Shown here: in pieces, positions 1 to 9,187 of the stretch
Layout: every line of letters starts with the position of its first letter
Position numbering within the stretch: the first letter of the stretch is position 1
Source: Lachnospiraceae bacterium
GTDB lineage: Bacteria > Bacillota > Clostridia > Lachnospirales > Lachnospiraceae
Direction of reading: 5' to 3'
Assembly (NCBI GenBank): GCA_014803415.1
Contig: JAAVBZ010000045.1
Coordinates: 124,001 to 188,000 of the forward strand
Length of the DNA stretch: 64,000 nucleotides
Notes under the pieces: generated by a model
What the model was told of the DNA's origin: nothing
The model's database searches: none
Seen by the model: the letters and a program-made list of their open reading frames with translations, nothing else
Program-made: the position numbers and the translations under genes

Positions 1-2129
1 TGGGAGCGAAGCTTCCTAACGGTATGGAGATTACACCGAGAAAGATGAAGGATATGACCTCCTACGGCATGCTATGTTCAGGAGAAGAGCTTGGTCTTAA
101 CAAAGATTGGTATCCGGGCGCTGATGTGAACGGTATTATGATTCTTGATGATGACGCTCCGGTTGGAGAGGATATTAAGACTTATCTGGAGCTGGAGGAT
201 TATGTTTTTGATATTTCCATTACTGCCAACCGGCCGGATTGCCAGTCTGTTCTTGGTATTGCCCGTGAGGTTGCTGCTTTCCTTGGAAAAGAGATCAAAA
301 ATCCGGATATGAGCTATACCTGTGAGGACAGGGTCAATGAAGATATCAGTGTGACAGTTGTTGACAAGGACGTCTGCCCGAGATATTTAGGGCATTATGT
401 CTATGATGTACAGTATAAAGAGTCCCCACTCTGGATGAAGAGAAGGTTGATTGCAGTGGGACATAATGCGATCAATGCCATGGTAGACATCACAAATTAT
501 GTATTGGTGGAAATTGGTCAGCCTATGCATGCATTTGACCTTAGTACCTTAGAGGGCAGCTCTATCGTTGTCAGACGTGCAGCGGAGGGCGAAGAGCTGA
601 TTACATTGGATGAGAAGAAGCGTGTTCTGGATAACAGCAATCTGCTGATCTGCGATAAAGTAAAAGCGGTAGGTCTTGCCGGGGTTATGGGAGGCCTTAA
701 CAGCGAAATTACAGAGAGTACAAAGGAGGTCCTGTTTGAGTCCGCGAAATTCATGAAAGACAGTGTCCGTAAGACCGCGAGACGGCTGGGTCTTCATTCG
801 GATGCGGCAGCCCGCTATGAGAAGGGAATCGACGAATATTCTGTGGAATGCGGTATGGCAAGAGCCTTAAATCTTACCCAGACTCTTGGCGTGGCAAAAA
901 TCAGTTCTTCCCATTTTGATGTAAGCGCCGGTGCATCTACAGAAAAGAGAGTGATTCAGGTAGAAACTGCAAAGGTGAATTACGTGCTGGGGATAGAGGT
1001 TCCGGAAGAGGAAATGGTCCGGATATTAAAGAACCTCGCCTTTGAAGTAGAACTGCAGGATGGAATCCTTACTTTAGCCGTTCCGCGCTACCGTGAGGAT
1101 ATTGAGAATGATCAGGATATTGCGGAGGAAGTGATCAGAGAGTATGGTTACGATAAGGTGGTTCCTACTTTCCTTGGCGAAGCCCTTGTTACCAACGGGG
1201 GATTAAATGGGGAACAGAGTAAGGAACTGGAGATAAAGAATTTTCTGTGCACTCAGGGATATTTTGAAATTCAGACCATTGCCATGACAGCCAAGGGAGA
1301 GTTTGATCAATTCCTGATTCCGGAGGAGGCAAAGGAAAGGAAGGCTGTTGAAATTTTGAATCCCATCACGGAGAATCTCAGCATTATGAGAACTTTTATG
1401 GCACCTGCCATGGTAAAGGCGCTTGAGAATAACATTAAGAACGGTCAGTCCGATTTAAGATTCTTTGAGCTTGCCAATATCTATCTTCCAAAGGATTTAC
1501 CGCTGACAGAAGCTCCTAATGAGATCAAAACCCTGTGTCTTGGAACCTCCGGCACAGAAGAAGATTTCTTTACCATGAAAGAGACTTTGGAGAATTTGGC
1601 GGCATATAATGACCTTACCTTTAAGTACCAAAGGGGAAATGTGCCTTATCTTCATCCGGGAAGGACCGCGGAAGTATATTGCGGCGGAGAACGGATTGGT
1701 GTTTTTGGCCAGCTCCGGTATGATATTATTGATTCCCTTGCTATCGCAAAGGATAAGAAAGCGGATACCAGGATTTTTATTGCAGAGATAAATTACGATG
1801 TTCTTAAGACCAAGTTTAAGGAAAAGATCAACTATGTGCCGGAATCTCCTTATGCGAAGACCAGCAGAGATATTTCCATGGTGGTGGATAAGAATGTAGA
1901 ATGCGGACAGATCATTGAGACAATCGAACATGCAGATGAGCTTGTTTCCAAAGTAGAGCTGTTTGATATATTTGAAAGTGAAAAGCTGGGATTTGCAAAG
2001 AAAAGCATGGCATTTAAGATTGAGCTTGCCTGTGCCGAAAGGGATGTTACAGATGAGGTGACGGATGAAGTAATCGGAAAGATCGTGAATCTGCTCAGTG
2101 ATACTTACGGAGCTCAGATGCGCAGCTGA
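1..2129 (+). CDS. pheT: Phenylalanyl-tRNA synthetase beta subunit (5' truncated by window edge)
   Basis: Beta chain of the cytoplasmic alpha2beta2 phenylalanine-tRNA ligase, which charges tRNA-Phe. The reading frame is already open at base 3, before the first visible ATG (base 24). The residues there, GAKLPNG then GMLCSGEELGL, belong to the OB-fold tRNA-binding domain normally found near residue 40-150, so roughly 90-100 residues lie upstream of the window. Next come the B3/B4 editing region, the B5 domain and catalytic-like core, and a C-terminal ferredoxin-fold anticodon-binding domain (SPYAKTSRDISMVV to the end). A complete protein would be about 800 residues, as usual for the family. pheS is expected immediately upstream but is not visible. 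The stop is followed within 45 bases by the next gene, so co-transcription is likely. Confidence 0.96.
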   Translation, partial: GAKLPNGMEITPRKMKDMTSYGMLCSGEELGLNKDWYPGADVNGIMILDDDAPVGEDIKTYLELEDYVFDISITANRPDCQSVLGIAREVAAFLGKEIKNPDMSYTCEDRVNEDISVTVVDKDVCPRYLGHYVYDVQYKESPLWMKRRLIAVGHNAINAMVDITNYVLVEIGQPMHAFDLSTLEGSSIVVRRAAEGEELITLDEKKRVLDNSNLLICDKVKAVGLAGVMGGLNSEITESTKEVLFESAKFMKDSVRKTARRLGLHSDAAARYEKGIDEYSVECGMARALNLTQTLGVAKISSSHFDVSAGASTEKRVIQVETAKVNYVLGIEVPEEEMVRILKNLAFEVELQDGILTLAVPRYREDIENDQDIAEEVIREYGYDKVVPTFLGEALVTNGGLNGEQSKELEIKNFLCTQGYFEIQTIAMTAKGEFDQFLIPEEAKERKAVEILNPITENLSIMRTFMAPAMVKALENNIKNGQSDLRFFELANIYLPKDLPLTEAPNEIKTLCLGTSGTEEDFFTMKETLENLAAYNDLTFKYQRGNVPYLHPGRTAEVYCGGERIGVFGQLRYDIIDSLAIAKDKKADTRIFIAEINYDVLKTKFKEKINYVPESPYAKTSRDISMVVDKNVECGQIIETIEHADELVSKVELFDIFESEKLGFAKKSMAFKIELACAERDVTDEVTDEVIGKIVNLLSDTYGAQMRS

Positions 2130-2171
2130 TGTAATGGTCAGGCGGATAGATGGTTGAATGGAGGACTGGTA

Positions 2172-3602
2172 ATGGAAAAGAAAAATACTTGGGAAACCTA
2201 TAGTAACAAGCAGTTAAAGGAAGTGGATGCATTTGCGGATGAATACCGCAGCTTTCTGGATGAAGGAAAAACAGAACGGGAGTGTGTGGATTTAATTGTC
2301 AACATGGCGGAAAAGGCGGGATACAGTGAGCTTCAGGAGGTCATGAAAGAAGGCAGAACTCTGAAAGAGGGGGATAAGGTTTATGCAGTATGCATGAACA
2401 AGTCGGTTGTGATGTTCCATATCGGAAGACGTCCCATAACGGAGGGAATGAATATTCTGGGTGCACACATTGATTCTCCCAGACTGGATGTGAAGCAGAA
2501 TCCGCTCTATGAAGATAGCGGCTTTGCCTATTTAGATACCCATTATTACGGTGGGGTAAAGAAATACCAGTGGGTGGCAATTCCTCTGGCACTTCACGGC
2601 GTGATCGTAAAAAAAGACGGAACCACAGTGGAAATTAACATTGGAGAAAGTGAAGATGATCCGGTATTTTTTGTATCCGATCTGTTGATTCATCTGGCAA
2701 GCGAACAGTTGGAAAAGAAAGCGGCTAAGGTGATCGAGGGAGAAGCCCTTGATATTATCGTTGGAAACCGCCCCATTACCATCGGAAAAGAAAAAAACGA
2801 GAAAGATGCTTCCGACAGTGAAAAGAACAAAGCGCAGGATGCAGTGAAAAAAGGCATTCTGGATATTTTAAAGAAAAATTATGGAGTGGAAGAAGAGGAT
2901 TTCCTTTCCGCAGAATTGGAAGTAGTTCCCGCCGGAAAAGCAAGGGAAGCAGGCCTTGACAGGAGTATGATCTTAGGCTATGGACAGGATGACAGGGTAT
3001 GTGCCTTTTCTTCTCTGAAAGCTATGCTGGAAGTGGAAGATACAGACCGGACTGCATGCTGCCTTTTGGTGGACAAGGAGGAGATCGGCAGTGTAGGCGC
3101 TACCGGTATGAAATCCCGATTCTTTGAGAATACGGTAGCTGAGGTGCTGAATCTTATGGGAGAGTATTCGGAGCTGAACGTAAGAAGAACTTTGGCAGCA
3201 TCCTGTATGCTTTCTTCCGATGTGAGCAGTGCTTATGATCCTTCCTATGCATCCAGTTTTGATAAGAAAAACGTTGCTTATCTTGGAGGAGGCATGGTGT
3301 TTAATAAGTTCACCGGTTCAAAAGGAAAATCAGGCTCCAATGATGCCAATGCGGAATATCTGGCACATATCCGTCAAATCTTTGAGAAGGACAAGATCAA
3401 TTTCCAGACAGCTGAGCTGGGAAGAGTGGATTTAGGCGGCGGCGGAACCATTGCCTATATTCTGGCGCTGTACGGAATGAATGTGATCGACAGCGGTGTT
3501 GCGGTGCTCAATATGCATGCTCCATGGGAAGCAACCAGTAAAGCCGACGTTTATGAAGCCAAGAGAGGATATGTAGCTTTCTTAAAAGGAGCAGAGATGT
3601 AA
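2172..3602 (+). CDS. M18 family zinc aminopeptidase
   Basis: Cytosolic metallo-aminopeptidase of family M18 (aspartyl aminopeptidase/LAP4 type), which removes N-terminal residues from peptides. Metal-site motifs are visible in the usual order: AHIDSPRLD (His), GQDDRVCAF (Asp), [12 protein letters not shown] (Glu pair) and a C-terminal [13 protein letters not shown] (His). Length is 476 residues, typical of clostridial members. A TTG at 2154 would extend the frame by six residues. I chose ATG 2172 because a GGAGG at 2160-2164 sits seven bases before it. The stop codon overlaps the start of queA by one base, so translation of the two is probably coupled. Confidence 0.92.
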   Translation: MEKKNTWETYSNKQLKEVDAFADEYRSFLDEGKTERECVDLIVNMAEKAGYSELQEVMKEGRTLKEGDKVYAVCMNKSVVMFHIGRRPITEGMNILGAHIDSPRLDVKQNPLYEDSGFAYLDTHYYGGVKKYQWVAIPLALHGVIVKKDGTTVEINIGESEDDPVFFVSDLLIHLASEQLEKKAAKVIEGEALDIIVGNRPITIGKEKNEKDASDSEKNKAQDAVKKGILDILKKNYGVEEEDFLSAELEVVPAGKAREAGLDRSMILGYGQDDRVCAFSSLKAMLEVEDTDRTACCLLVDKEEIGSVGATGMKSRFFENTVAEVLNLMGEYSELNVRRTLAASCMLSSDVSSAYDPSYASSFDKKNVAYLGGGMVFNKFTGSKGKSGSNDANAEYLAHIRQIFEKDKINFQTAELGRVDLGGGGTIAYILALYGMNVIDSGVAVLNMHAPWEATSKADVYEAKRGYVAFLKGAEM

Positions 3603-4642
3603 TGCAGAGTGCAGAACTTAAAACTTCTGATTTTTATTTTGATCTTCCTAAAGAGCTGATCGCACAGGATCCCCTGTTAGATCGCTCTGCTTCAAGACTT
3701 CTTATGGTAAATAAAGAAACTGGGGAATTAAGGCATGATATCTTCCGGAATATAGCAGATTATCTGCGTCCGGGAGACTGCCTTGTTCTTAACAATACCA
3801 GGGTACTGCCGGCAAGACTTCTGGGGGTGAAAGAGAATACAGGCGCCGCCATAGAAATACTGCTTCTGAAGCGGAAGGAAGGAAATGTTTGGGAAACGCT
3901 GGTAAAACCCGGTAAAAAAGCAAAACCGGGAACATGGATATCCTTTGGAAACGGGCTTTTAAAGGCAGAGATCCTGGATATTGTAGAGGAGGGGAACCGT
4001 CTGGTACGTTTTGAATATGAGGGCATATTTGAGGAGGTTTTGGACAGGCTGGGAGAAATGCCTCTGCCTCCCTATATTACCCATAAACTTCAGGACAAAA
4101 ACAGATATCAGACCGTTTATGCAAAATATGACGGTTCTGCAGCGGCCCCTACAGCCGGACTTCACTTTACCAATGAACTGCTTGGGCAGATCGAAAAAAA
4201 AGGAGTAAGGCTTGCCTATGTTACATTACATGTGGGACTAGGAACTTTTCGCCCTGTAAAAGCGGAAAAAATCCTGGAGCACCACATGCATTCGGAATAT
4301 TATCAAATATCAGCCGAGGCAGCCGGGATCATTAATGAAACCAAAAAAAATGGAGGAAGAGTGATCTGCGTAGGAACTACCAGCTGCCGGACAATAGAAA
4401 GCGCTGCCGACGAAAACGGCCTTTTAAAAGAATGCTGTGGAGATACGGATATTTTTATTTATCCGGGATATCGGTTTAAAGTGCTGGATTGTCTGATCAC
4501 CAATTTTCATCTGCCGGAATCTACGCTTATTATGCTGGTCAGTGCACTGGCAGGAAGAGAGCATGTGCTTTCTGCTTATGAGGAAGCGGTGAAGGAGAAA
4601 TACAGATTCTTTTCTTTCGGGGATGCCTGTTTTTTCTACTGA
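3602..4642 (+). CDS. queA: S-adenosylmethionine:tRNA ribosyltransferase-isomerase
   Basis: Penultimate enzyme of queuosine biosynthesis. It transfers and isomerises the ribosyl part of SAM onto preQ1 at position 34 of GUN-anticodon tRNAs, giving epoxyqueuosine. The 346 residues are full length. Hallmarks are the N-terminal [23 protein letters not shown], ending around residue 32, then GLHFTNELL and [13 protein letters not shown]-type motifs in the middle, and the C-terminal [19 protein letters not shown]. The start overlaps the stop of the aminopeptidase (TAATG) with AAGGAG ten bases upstream. tgt, the usual neighbour in many genomes, is not adjacent. Confidence 0.96.
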   Translation: MQSAELKTSDFYFDLPKELIAQDPLLDRSASRLLMVNKETGELRHDIFRNIADYLRPGDCLVLNNTRVLPARLLGVKENTGAAIEILLLKRKEGNVWETLVKPGKKAKPGTWISFGNGLLKAEILDIVEEGNRLVRFEYEGIFEEVLDRLGEMPLPPYITHKLQDKNRYQTVYAKYDGSAAAPTAGLHFTNELLGQIEKKGVRLAYVTLHVGLGTFRPVKAEKILEHHMHSEYYQISAEAAGIINETKKNGGRVICVGTTSCRTIESAADENGLLKECCGDTDIFIYPGYRFKVLDCLITNFHLPESTLIMLVSALAGREHVLSAYEEAVKEKYRFFSFGDACFFY

Positions 4643-4646
4643 TGAC

Positions 4647-4675
4647 TTTACAAAAAATTTCATATGGTATATGAT
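4647..4675 (+). promoter_or_regulatory. Predicted sigma-A promoter of the PilZ gene
   Basis: TTTACA (4647-4652) and TATGAT (4670-4675) are separated by exactly 17 bases, and the start codon follows 26 bases after the -10 box. It begins right after the queA stop, so the PilZ gene can be transcribed apart from queA. The prediction is from consensus only. Confidence 0.55.
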
Positions 4676-4701
4676 AAAAAAAAGGCTTACAGGAGGATCT
4701 T

Positions 4702-5061
4702 ATGGAAGAAAAAAGAAGAAGTCATCGCAGGGAATTATCATCAAAGCTGATCGTTAAAATACTAGGAAGTGTGGAGACCGAAGAAAGTGTAGAAATAGAT
4801 ATCATAGATGTCTCTAAGACCGGCGTTGGGTTTTCCTGTGATAAAGAGCTTGAAATCGGAACTGTTTATGAAGCACACCTGAGGATATGGACACAGGAAG
4901 TATTAGATACATTTGTGCGGATTGTTCGTATGAACAAGAGTGAAAAGGGTTATACTTACGGCGGATTATTTATCGGTATGACCGAGATGGATGCTTCAAG
5001 GATAGAAGCGTATGATACAGTTGAAAGAATGAAAGAAAGTCAGGAGAATGCAAATAATTAA
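4702..5061 (+). CDS. PilZ domain protein, putative c-di-GMP receptor
   Basis: A 119-residue single-domain PilZ protein. Both ligand-binding signatures are present: an N-terminal RxxxR pattern (R5/R6 to R9/R10, in EKRRSHRREL) and D36-x-S38-x-x-G41 (DVSKTGVGF). The family binds cyclic di-GMP, and a stand-alone domain like this usually passes the signal on by protein contact. There is no membrane segment, so it should be cytosolic. The start is preceded by AGGAGG. It has its own predicted promoter and is followed by a strong hairpin, so it may be monocistronic. The output is unknown; no GGDEF or EAL gene is nearby. Confidence 0.85.
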   Translation: MEEKRRSHRRELSSKLIVKILGSVETEESVEIDIIDVSKTGVGFSCDKELEIGTVYEAHLRIWTQEVLDTFVRIVRMNKSEKGYTYGGLFIGMTEMDASRIEAYDTVERMKESQENANN

Positions 5062-5074
5062 ATAGGAAGATCAG

Positions 5075-5105
5075 AAATACCATAAGCGCGTCTTATGGTA
5101 TTTTT
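5075..5105 (+). terminator. Rho-independent terminator after the PilZ gene
   Basis: Perfect 12-bp inverted repeat (arms 5075-5086 and 5092-5103) with the five-base loop CGCGT, running into a T tract. It lies between the PilZ gene and the VanZ-like gene, leaving only about 12 bases before the next start codon. Confidence 0.75.
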
Positions 5106-5117
5106 AGGATTGGGAAA

Positions 5118-5624
5118 ATGGAAAAGCAGTTAAGAAAGAAAAAAATAATTACGGTTGTTTTATTGATATTGCTGATAGCCGTTTACTTGGTAATATTCTT
5201 TTTTTCAGCCGAAAACGCTGAAGATTCTACTGCTGCCAGTTCGAAAGTTACAAGTTTTCTGGTGAATCTTTATTACAAGATCTTTGGCGGAACAGTAATC
5301 AGTGCAGATGTGCCGTTAGTTGTAACCGAGGCTGAGGGCGGAATCAGAAAGCTGGCTCATCTTATAGAATATATGACGGTGGGATTACTGTCTTTTGGAA
5401 TTGCAGCAATGTGGATACAGAGCACGGGAAAAAGTTTTTTTATAATAGTGATACAGCTTATTATTTCGGCAGGGCTAGATGAAATACATCAGTATTTTGT
5501 GCCGGGAAGAGCTTCATCGGTAAAAGATGTTATGCTCGATACAGCCGGTGGTATCATGGGGATTCTCCTGATACTTGTGATAAGGAAGATAGCAGGACAG
5601 TGGAAGCGCATTCAAGGCCCCTGA
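5118..5624 (+). CDS. VanZ family membrane protein
   Basis: A 168-residue integral membrane protein with four hydrophobic segments (about residues 9-30, 75-98, 105-122 and 142-160). It carries the VanZ-family signature: IRKLAHLIEYMTVG followed by DEIHQYFVPGRASSVKDVMLDTAGG. VanZ itself gives low-level teicoplanin resistance by an unknown route; most homologues in anaerobes have no known function and should not be read as resistance genes. The 3' end overlaps the converging tyrA gene by 13 bases. Confidence 0.85.
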   Translation: MEKQLRKKKIITVVLLILLIAVYLVIFFFSAENAEDSTAASSKVTSFLVNLYYKIFGGTVISADVPLVVTEAEGGIRKLAHLIEYMTVGLLSFGIAAMWIQSTGKSFFIIVIQLIISAGLDEIHQYFVPGRASSVKDVMLDTAGGIMGILLILVIRKIAGQWKRIQGP

Positions 5625-6715
5625 TGTACGACATAACCTTTGTGCTCCAGAATCTCCCCGGCAGCCCGAATACTGTCTTCTTCGTAAAACTCGATTTGGA
5701 GAACGCCGTCCTGCTGCTCGCGATTATGTACAATGCCGATATTTTTAATGCTGATCTGATTAAGGGCAAGGATAGTGGCAATAGAAGCAAGGGCTCCCGG
5801 TTCATCGGCAATTTCAATATTAACAGTAAAGGATCTCTTAATAGGCCCGCTGGAGGCGTCCATAAAGGAATCCCGGTAAGATCTGGCATCATCAAAAAAA
5901 TGATAAACAGATAAATCACGATGCTGTTCGATCTGGGATCTGATCTCTATAAGAGAAGCAATATAGTCATCAAGCAAGGCGGAAATGTTCTCAGTATTAG
6001 TCAGACAGATCTGCTGCCACATGGAAGGAGAAGAGGAAGCTATCCGGGTGATGTCTTTAAAACCACCTGCGGCAATCAGTTTCATAATGCCGTTACCGGA
6101 ATCTTTATCCCTCACAAGATTGACTAAGGAGGCAGCAATGACGTGTGGCAGATGACTGACAGCAGCCGTTACATAATCATGCAGATCACAGGATAAGATC
6201 AGGGGAATGGCGCCAAGGGATGCGGCCAGTTCTTTATATTCGGTTATCTTTTCCTCAGCCACCTCTCTGGTAGGTGTAAGAATGTAATAAGCATTTTCAA
6301 TCAGGATCGCTTTGGAGTTGATATAGCCGGTGCGTTCACTGCCGGCCATAGGATGCCCTCCGATGAACTGCGCATTCAGTCCAAGAGATTCAATATGGCT
6401 GTGAATGTCTGTTTTAACGCTGCCCACGTCTGTCAGCAGGCAGTCAGGAGATAAAAACTGCTTTAATTTTATAAGATTTTCATCATTAAAGGAGACCGGC
6501 GCACATAAGAAAATATAGTCACAGTCATGAAAAGATGCATCAATTTCTGACAGGGATATGTTTAAGATCCCCTCTTCAACAGCCAGATCAGTATTCTCTC
6601 TTTGAATATCGTATCCTATCAATTTGTAGTCGGGATGGAATTGACGGAGCGCCTTGGCAATGGAGCCGCCGATCAGACCAAGACCGATAAAACCGCAGGT
6701 TAAATTCTCTCTCAT
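5612..6715 (-). CDS. tyrA: Prephenate dehydrogenase with C-terminal ACT domain
   Basis: Oxidatively decarboxylates prephenate to 4-hydroxyphenylpyruvate using NAD(P)+, the committed step to tyrosine. The N-terminal Rossmann nucleotide-binding motif GLGLIGG is at residues 11-17. The central and C-terminal parts of the catalytic domain carry GGHPMAGSERTG and HDYVTAAVSHLPH motifs. An ACT domain (about residues 295-365, FTVNIEIADEPGALASIA) probably senses tyrosine or another amino acid allosterically. AAAGGAAA lies upstream of the start. No other aromatic-pathway gene is adjacent, and the gene runs opposite to its neighbours with its own promoter. Confidence 0.94.
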   Translation of the reverse strand: MRENLTCGFIGLGLIGGSIAKALRQFHPDYKLIGYDIQRENTDLAVEEGILNISLSEIDASFHDCDYIFLCAPVSFNDENLIKLKQFLSPDCLLTDVGSVKTDIHSHIESLGLNAQFIGGHPMAGSERTGYINSKAILIENAYYILTPTREVAEEKITEYKELAASLGAIPLILSCDLHDYVTAAVSHLPHVIAASLVNLVRDKDSGNGIMKLIAAGGFKDITRIASSSPSMWQQICLTNTENISALLDDYIASLIEIRSQIEQHRDLSVYHFFDDARSYRDSFMDASSGPIKRSFTVNIEIADEPGALASIATILALNQISIKNIGIVHNREQQDGVLQIEFYEEDSIRAAGEILEHKGYVVHQGP

Positions 6716-6751
6716 GGCAGTAGTTTCCTTTCTGTTTTTAAGCCTTTTAAA

Positions 6752-6780
6752 ATAATAACATTTTGGAAATTGAAATTCAA
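6752..6780 (-). promoter_or_regulatory. Predicted sigma-A promoter of tyrA
   Basis: Read on the minus strand: TTGAAT (6780-6775), a 17-base spacer and TATTAT (6757-6752), placing transcription start about 30 bases before the tyrA start. It lies in the 234-base divergent gap between tyrA and the EF-G-like gene. The rest of that gap is AT-rich; TATACT at 6864-6869 could be a -10 box for the + strand gene, but I found no well-spaced -35 partner. Confidence 0.6.
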
Positions 6781-6949
6781 TAAATATGTATGAGAATAGC
6801 AGAAAGAAATTTATGTGTAATCTGCACGATTATACTTGTAATAATCTGAATATTTTAGTAAAATATACTCGTGGGGTTTCTGATAAGGAAATTAAAATTG
6901 CTAAATAGACAGCAAAGTGCCCAAAAACATATAAAATGGAGGAACATAT

Positions 6950-9040
6950 ATGAATATTTACACAACCGACAAGATTAGAAATGTCGTATTACTGGGACAT
7001 GGCGGATCAGGAAAGACCAGTCTGGTTGAAGCTATGGCGTATTTATCAGGTATTACATCTCGCCTTGGGAAGGTAGACGATGGAAATACGGTCAGTGATT
7101 TCGGCAAGGAAGAGCAGAAACGTAAAATTTCAATCAGTTCTTCTATCGTTCCTATTGAGTGGGCAGGATACAAGATAAACATTATTGATTCTCCCGGCTT
7201 TTTTGATTTTTCCGGAGAAGTTGAGGAAGCTATCAGCGCTGCGGGGGCAGCAATTATCGTAGTCAACGGCAAGTCCGGTGTGGAAGTAGGTACACAGAAG
7301 GCGTGGGATCTGTGCGAAAAGTACAAACTGCCCCGTATGGTCTATGTCAGCAACATGGATGTTGACAATGCCTCCTTCCGTCAGGTAGTGGAAGACATGA
7401 CCGGAATGTATGGTAAGAAAATGGCTCCTTTCCATCTGCCGATTCGTGAAAATGAAAAGTTTGTAGGCTATGTCAATGTAATTACCGAAACCGGTAACAG
7501 ATGGCAGGGCAAAGAAGTTGTGGAATGTGAAGTGCCTGAATATAATAAGGCAAATCTGCAGATCTGCCGCGATACGCTGATGGAAGCAGTTGCAGAGACC
7601 AGCGAAGAGATGATGGAACGTTATTTTGGAGGAGAAACGTTCTCAGAAGCGGAAATAAGGGCGGCCCTTCGTACCAACGTATGCGATGGAAGTATTGTTC
7701 CCATGTGCATGGGCTCTAATATTCAGTGTCAGGGTATGTATACTTTGCTTGATGATATCATCAAATATTTCCCCAGCCCTGAAAACAGAGAAGTGGCCGG
7801 AATCAATATGAAGACTAATGAGATTTATCATGCAGATTATGATTTTTCCAAAGCAAAATCTGCGTATATCTGGAAAACTATTGTAGATCCTTTTATCGGA
7901 AAATACTCATTGATCAAAGTAAATTCCGGCGTTCTGAAATCGGACGATGTGATCTATAATGTGGACAAAGATATAGAAGAGAAAATAGGTAAACTGTATG
8001 TTATGCAGGGAAGTAAAGCCATTGAAGTTAAAGAGCTCCATGCAGGAGATATAGGAGCGTTGGCTAAACTGACTGCAGCCCGTACAGGAAACAGTTTATC
8101 CACGAAAGCGACCACCATCAAATTCGGTAAATGGGAAATGCCGACACCTTATACTTATATGCGTTATAATCCCAAGAATAAGGGTGATGTGGATAAGATC
8201 TCACAGGCTCTGCAGAAGATCTCCCACGAAGACATGACCATGAAATATGTGAATGATGCCGAAAATAGACAGATGCTTCTGTATGGTATGGGTGATCTGC
8301 ATCTTGAAGTCATAGCAAGCAAGCTTTTAAATGAATATAAGGTTGAAATCGAACTGAGTCAGCCTAAGGTAGCATTCAGAGAGACCATCAGGAAGAAATC
8401 CGATGTGGAATACAAGTATAAGAAGCAGTCCGGCGGGCATGGACAGTATGGTCATGTTAAGATGAGATTTGAGCCTTCAGGTAATCTGGAAGAGACTTAT
8501 GTATTTGAGCAAGAGGTAGTAGGCGGCGCTGTTCCTAAGAACTATTTCCCGGCAGTTGAAAAAGGCATACAGGATTCCGTATTAAGAGGACCTTTGGCGG
8601 CATATCCGGTAGTAGGAGTAAAAGCTGTTCTTTATGATGGATCTTATCATCCGGTAGACTCCTCTGAAATGGCATTTAAGACGGCTGCAATTCAGGCCTT
8701 TAAGAAAGGGTTCATGGAAGCTAGTCCTGTGCTCTTAGAGCCTATTGTTTCCGTGAAAGTAACAGTACCTGATTCCTTTACAGGCGATATTATGGGAGAT
8801 CTAAATAAGCGCAGAGGACGCGTGCTTGGCATGAATCCCGTAGCAGGCGGCAAGCAGGTGATCGAGGCAGATGTACCTATGATGGGACTGTTTGGTTACT
8901 GCACGGATCTCCGTTCCATGACAGGCGGACGGGGTGAATATGAGTACGAGTTCGCACGTTATGAGCAGGCTCCATCTGATGTTCAGGAAAAAGAAGTGGC
9001 AGCAAGAGCAGCGAAAGTAGCAGAAGGCAGCGATGATTAA
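6950..9040 (+). CDS. EF-G-like translation factor GTPase (EF-G paralogue)
   Basis: A 696-residue cytosolic GTPase with the five-domain layout of elongation factor G. The P-loop GHGGSGKT is at residues 16-23, DSPGFFDF (G3) is near 80, and the domain IV stretch GGHGQYGHVKMRFEP and a domain V ending GGRGEYEYEFARYEQ are present. It belongs to the second EF-G-like family common in Clostridia, not the translocase encoded with rpsL/rpsG. The G4 motif, normally NKMD, reads SNMD at residues 134-137. The lysine that stacks on the guanine base is therefore replaced, which may weaken or alter nucleotide specificity. The gene stands alone between its own upstream gap and a strong terminator. Its exact role (translocation under stress, ribosome rescue or other) cannot be told from sequence. 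Confidence 0.85.
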   Translation: MNIYTTDKIRNVVLLGHGGSGKTSLVEAMAYLSGITSRLGKVDDGNTVSDFGKEEQKRKISISSSIVPIEWAGYKINIIDSPGFFDFSGEVEEAISAAGAAIIVVNGKSGVEVGTQKAWDLCEKYKLPRMVYVSNMDVDNASFRQVVEDMTGMYGKKMAPFHLPIRENEKFVGYVNVITETGNRWQGKEVVECEVPEYNKANLQICRDTLMEAVAETSEEMMERYFGGETFSEAEIRAALRTNVCDGSIVPMCMGSNIQCQGMYTLLDDIIKYFPSPENREVAGINMKTNEIYHADYDFSKAKSAYIWKTIVDPFIGKYSLIKVNSGVLKSDDVIYNVDKDIEEKIGKLYVMQGSKAIEVKELHAGDIGALAKLTAARTGNSLSTKATTIKFGKWEMPTPYTYMRYNPKNKGDVDKISQALQKISHEDMTMKYVNDAENRQMLLYGMGDLHLEVIASKLLNEYKVEIELSQPKVAFRETIRKKSDVEYKYKKQSGGHGQYGHVKMRFEPSGNLEETYVFEQEVVGGAVPKNYFPAVEKGIQDSVLRGPLAAYPVVGVKAVLYDGSYHPVDSSEMAFKTAAIQAFKKGFMEASPVLLEPIVSVKVTVPDSFTGDIMGDLNKRRGRVLGMNPVAGGKQVIEADVPMMGLFGYCTDLRSMTGGRGEYEYEFARYEQAPSDVQEKEVAARAAKVAEGSDD

Positions 9041-9075
9041 TAATAATTTTAAATAAGTTCTTTTTAGCAGAAGGC

Positions 9076-9116
9076 GGGATGTCGTATATGGGGGTATACG
9101 GCATCCCATGTTTTTT
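9076..9116 (+). terminator. Rho-independent terminator after the EF-G-like gene
   Basis: A 13-bp stem with one G-T wobble (arms begin at GGGATG, 9076, and end at CATCCC, 9107), with a G-rich loop, followed by TTTTTT at 9111-9116. Confidence 0.85.
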
Positions 9117-9117
9117 C

Positions 9118-9146
9118 TTGACATTTACGGGGAATATGGGTAAAAT
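9118..9146 (+). promoter_or_regulatory. Predicted sigma-A promoter of leuS
   Basis: Consensus TTGACA (9118-9123) and TAAAAT (9141-9146) with a 17-base spacer, starting two bases after the T tract of the preceding terminator. The leader to leuS is only about 35 bases, too short for a T-box, so leuS is not T-box controlled here. Confidence 0.75.
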
Positions 9147-9187
9147 TGGATAGGTCTATAATGCCATGATGAGAGGAGACGTTTGAT

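Noticed and set aside
1497-1931. 144-residue frame inside pheT annotated by length alone
   Set aside because: It lies on the minus strand of pheT, has no start signal and no recognisable motif; an antisense shadow.
5118-5624. Glycopeptide resistance gene (vanZ)
   Set aside because: Only family-level resemblance and no van cluster nearby; most VanZ-like proteins in anaerobes are not resistance genes.
9041-9187. T-box or other leader upstream of leuS
   Set aside because: The gap is filled by the EF-G-like terminator and a promoter; the leader is about 35 bases, far too short for a T-box.
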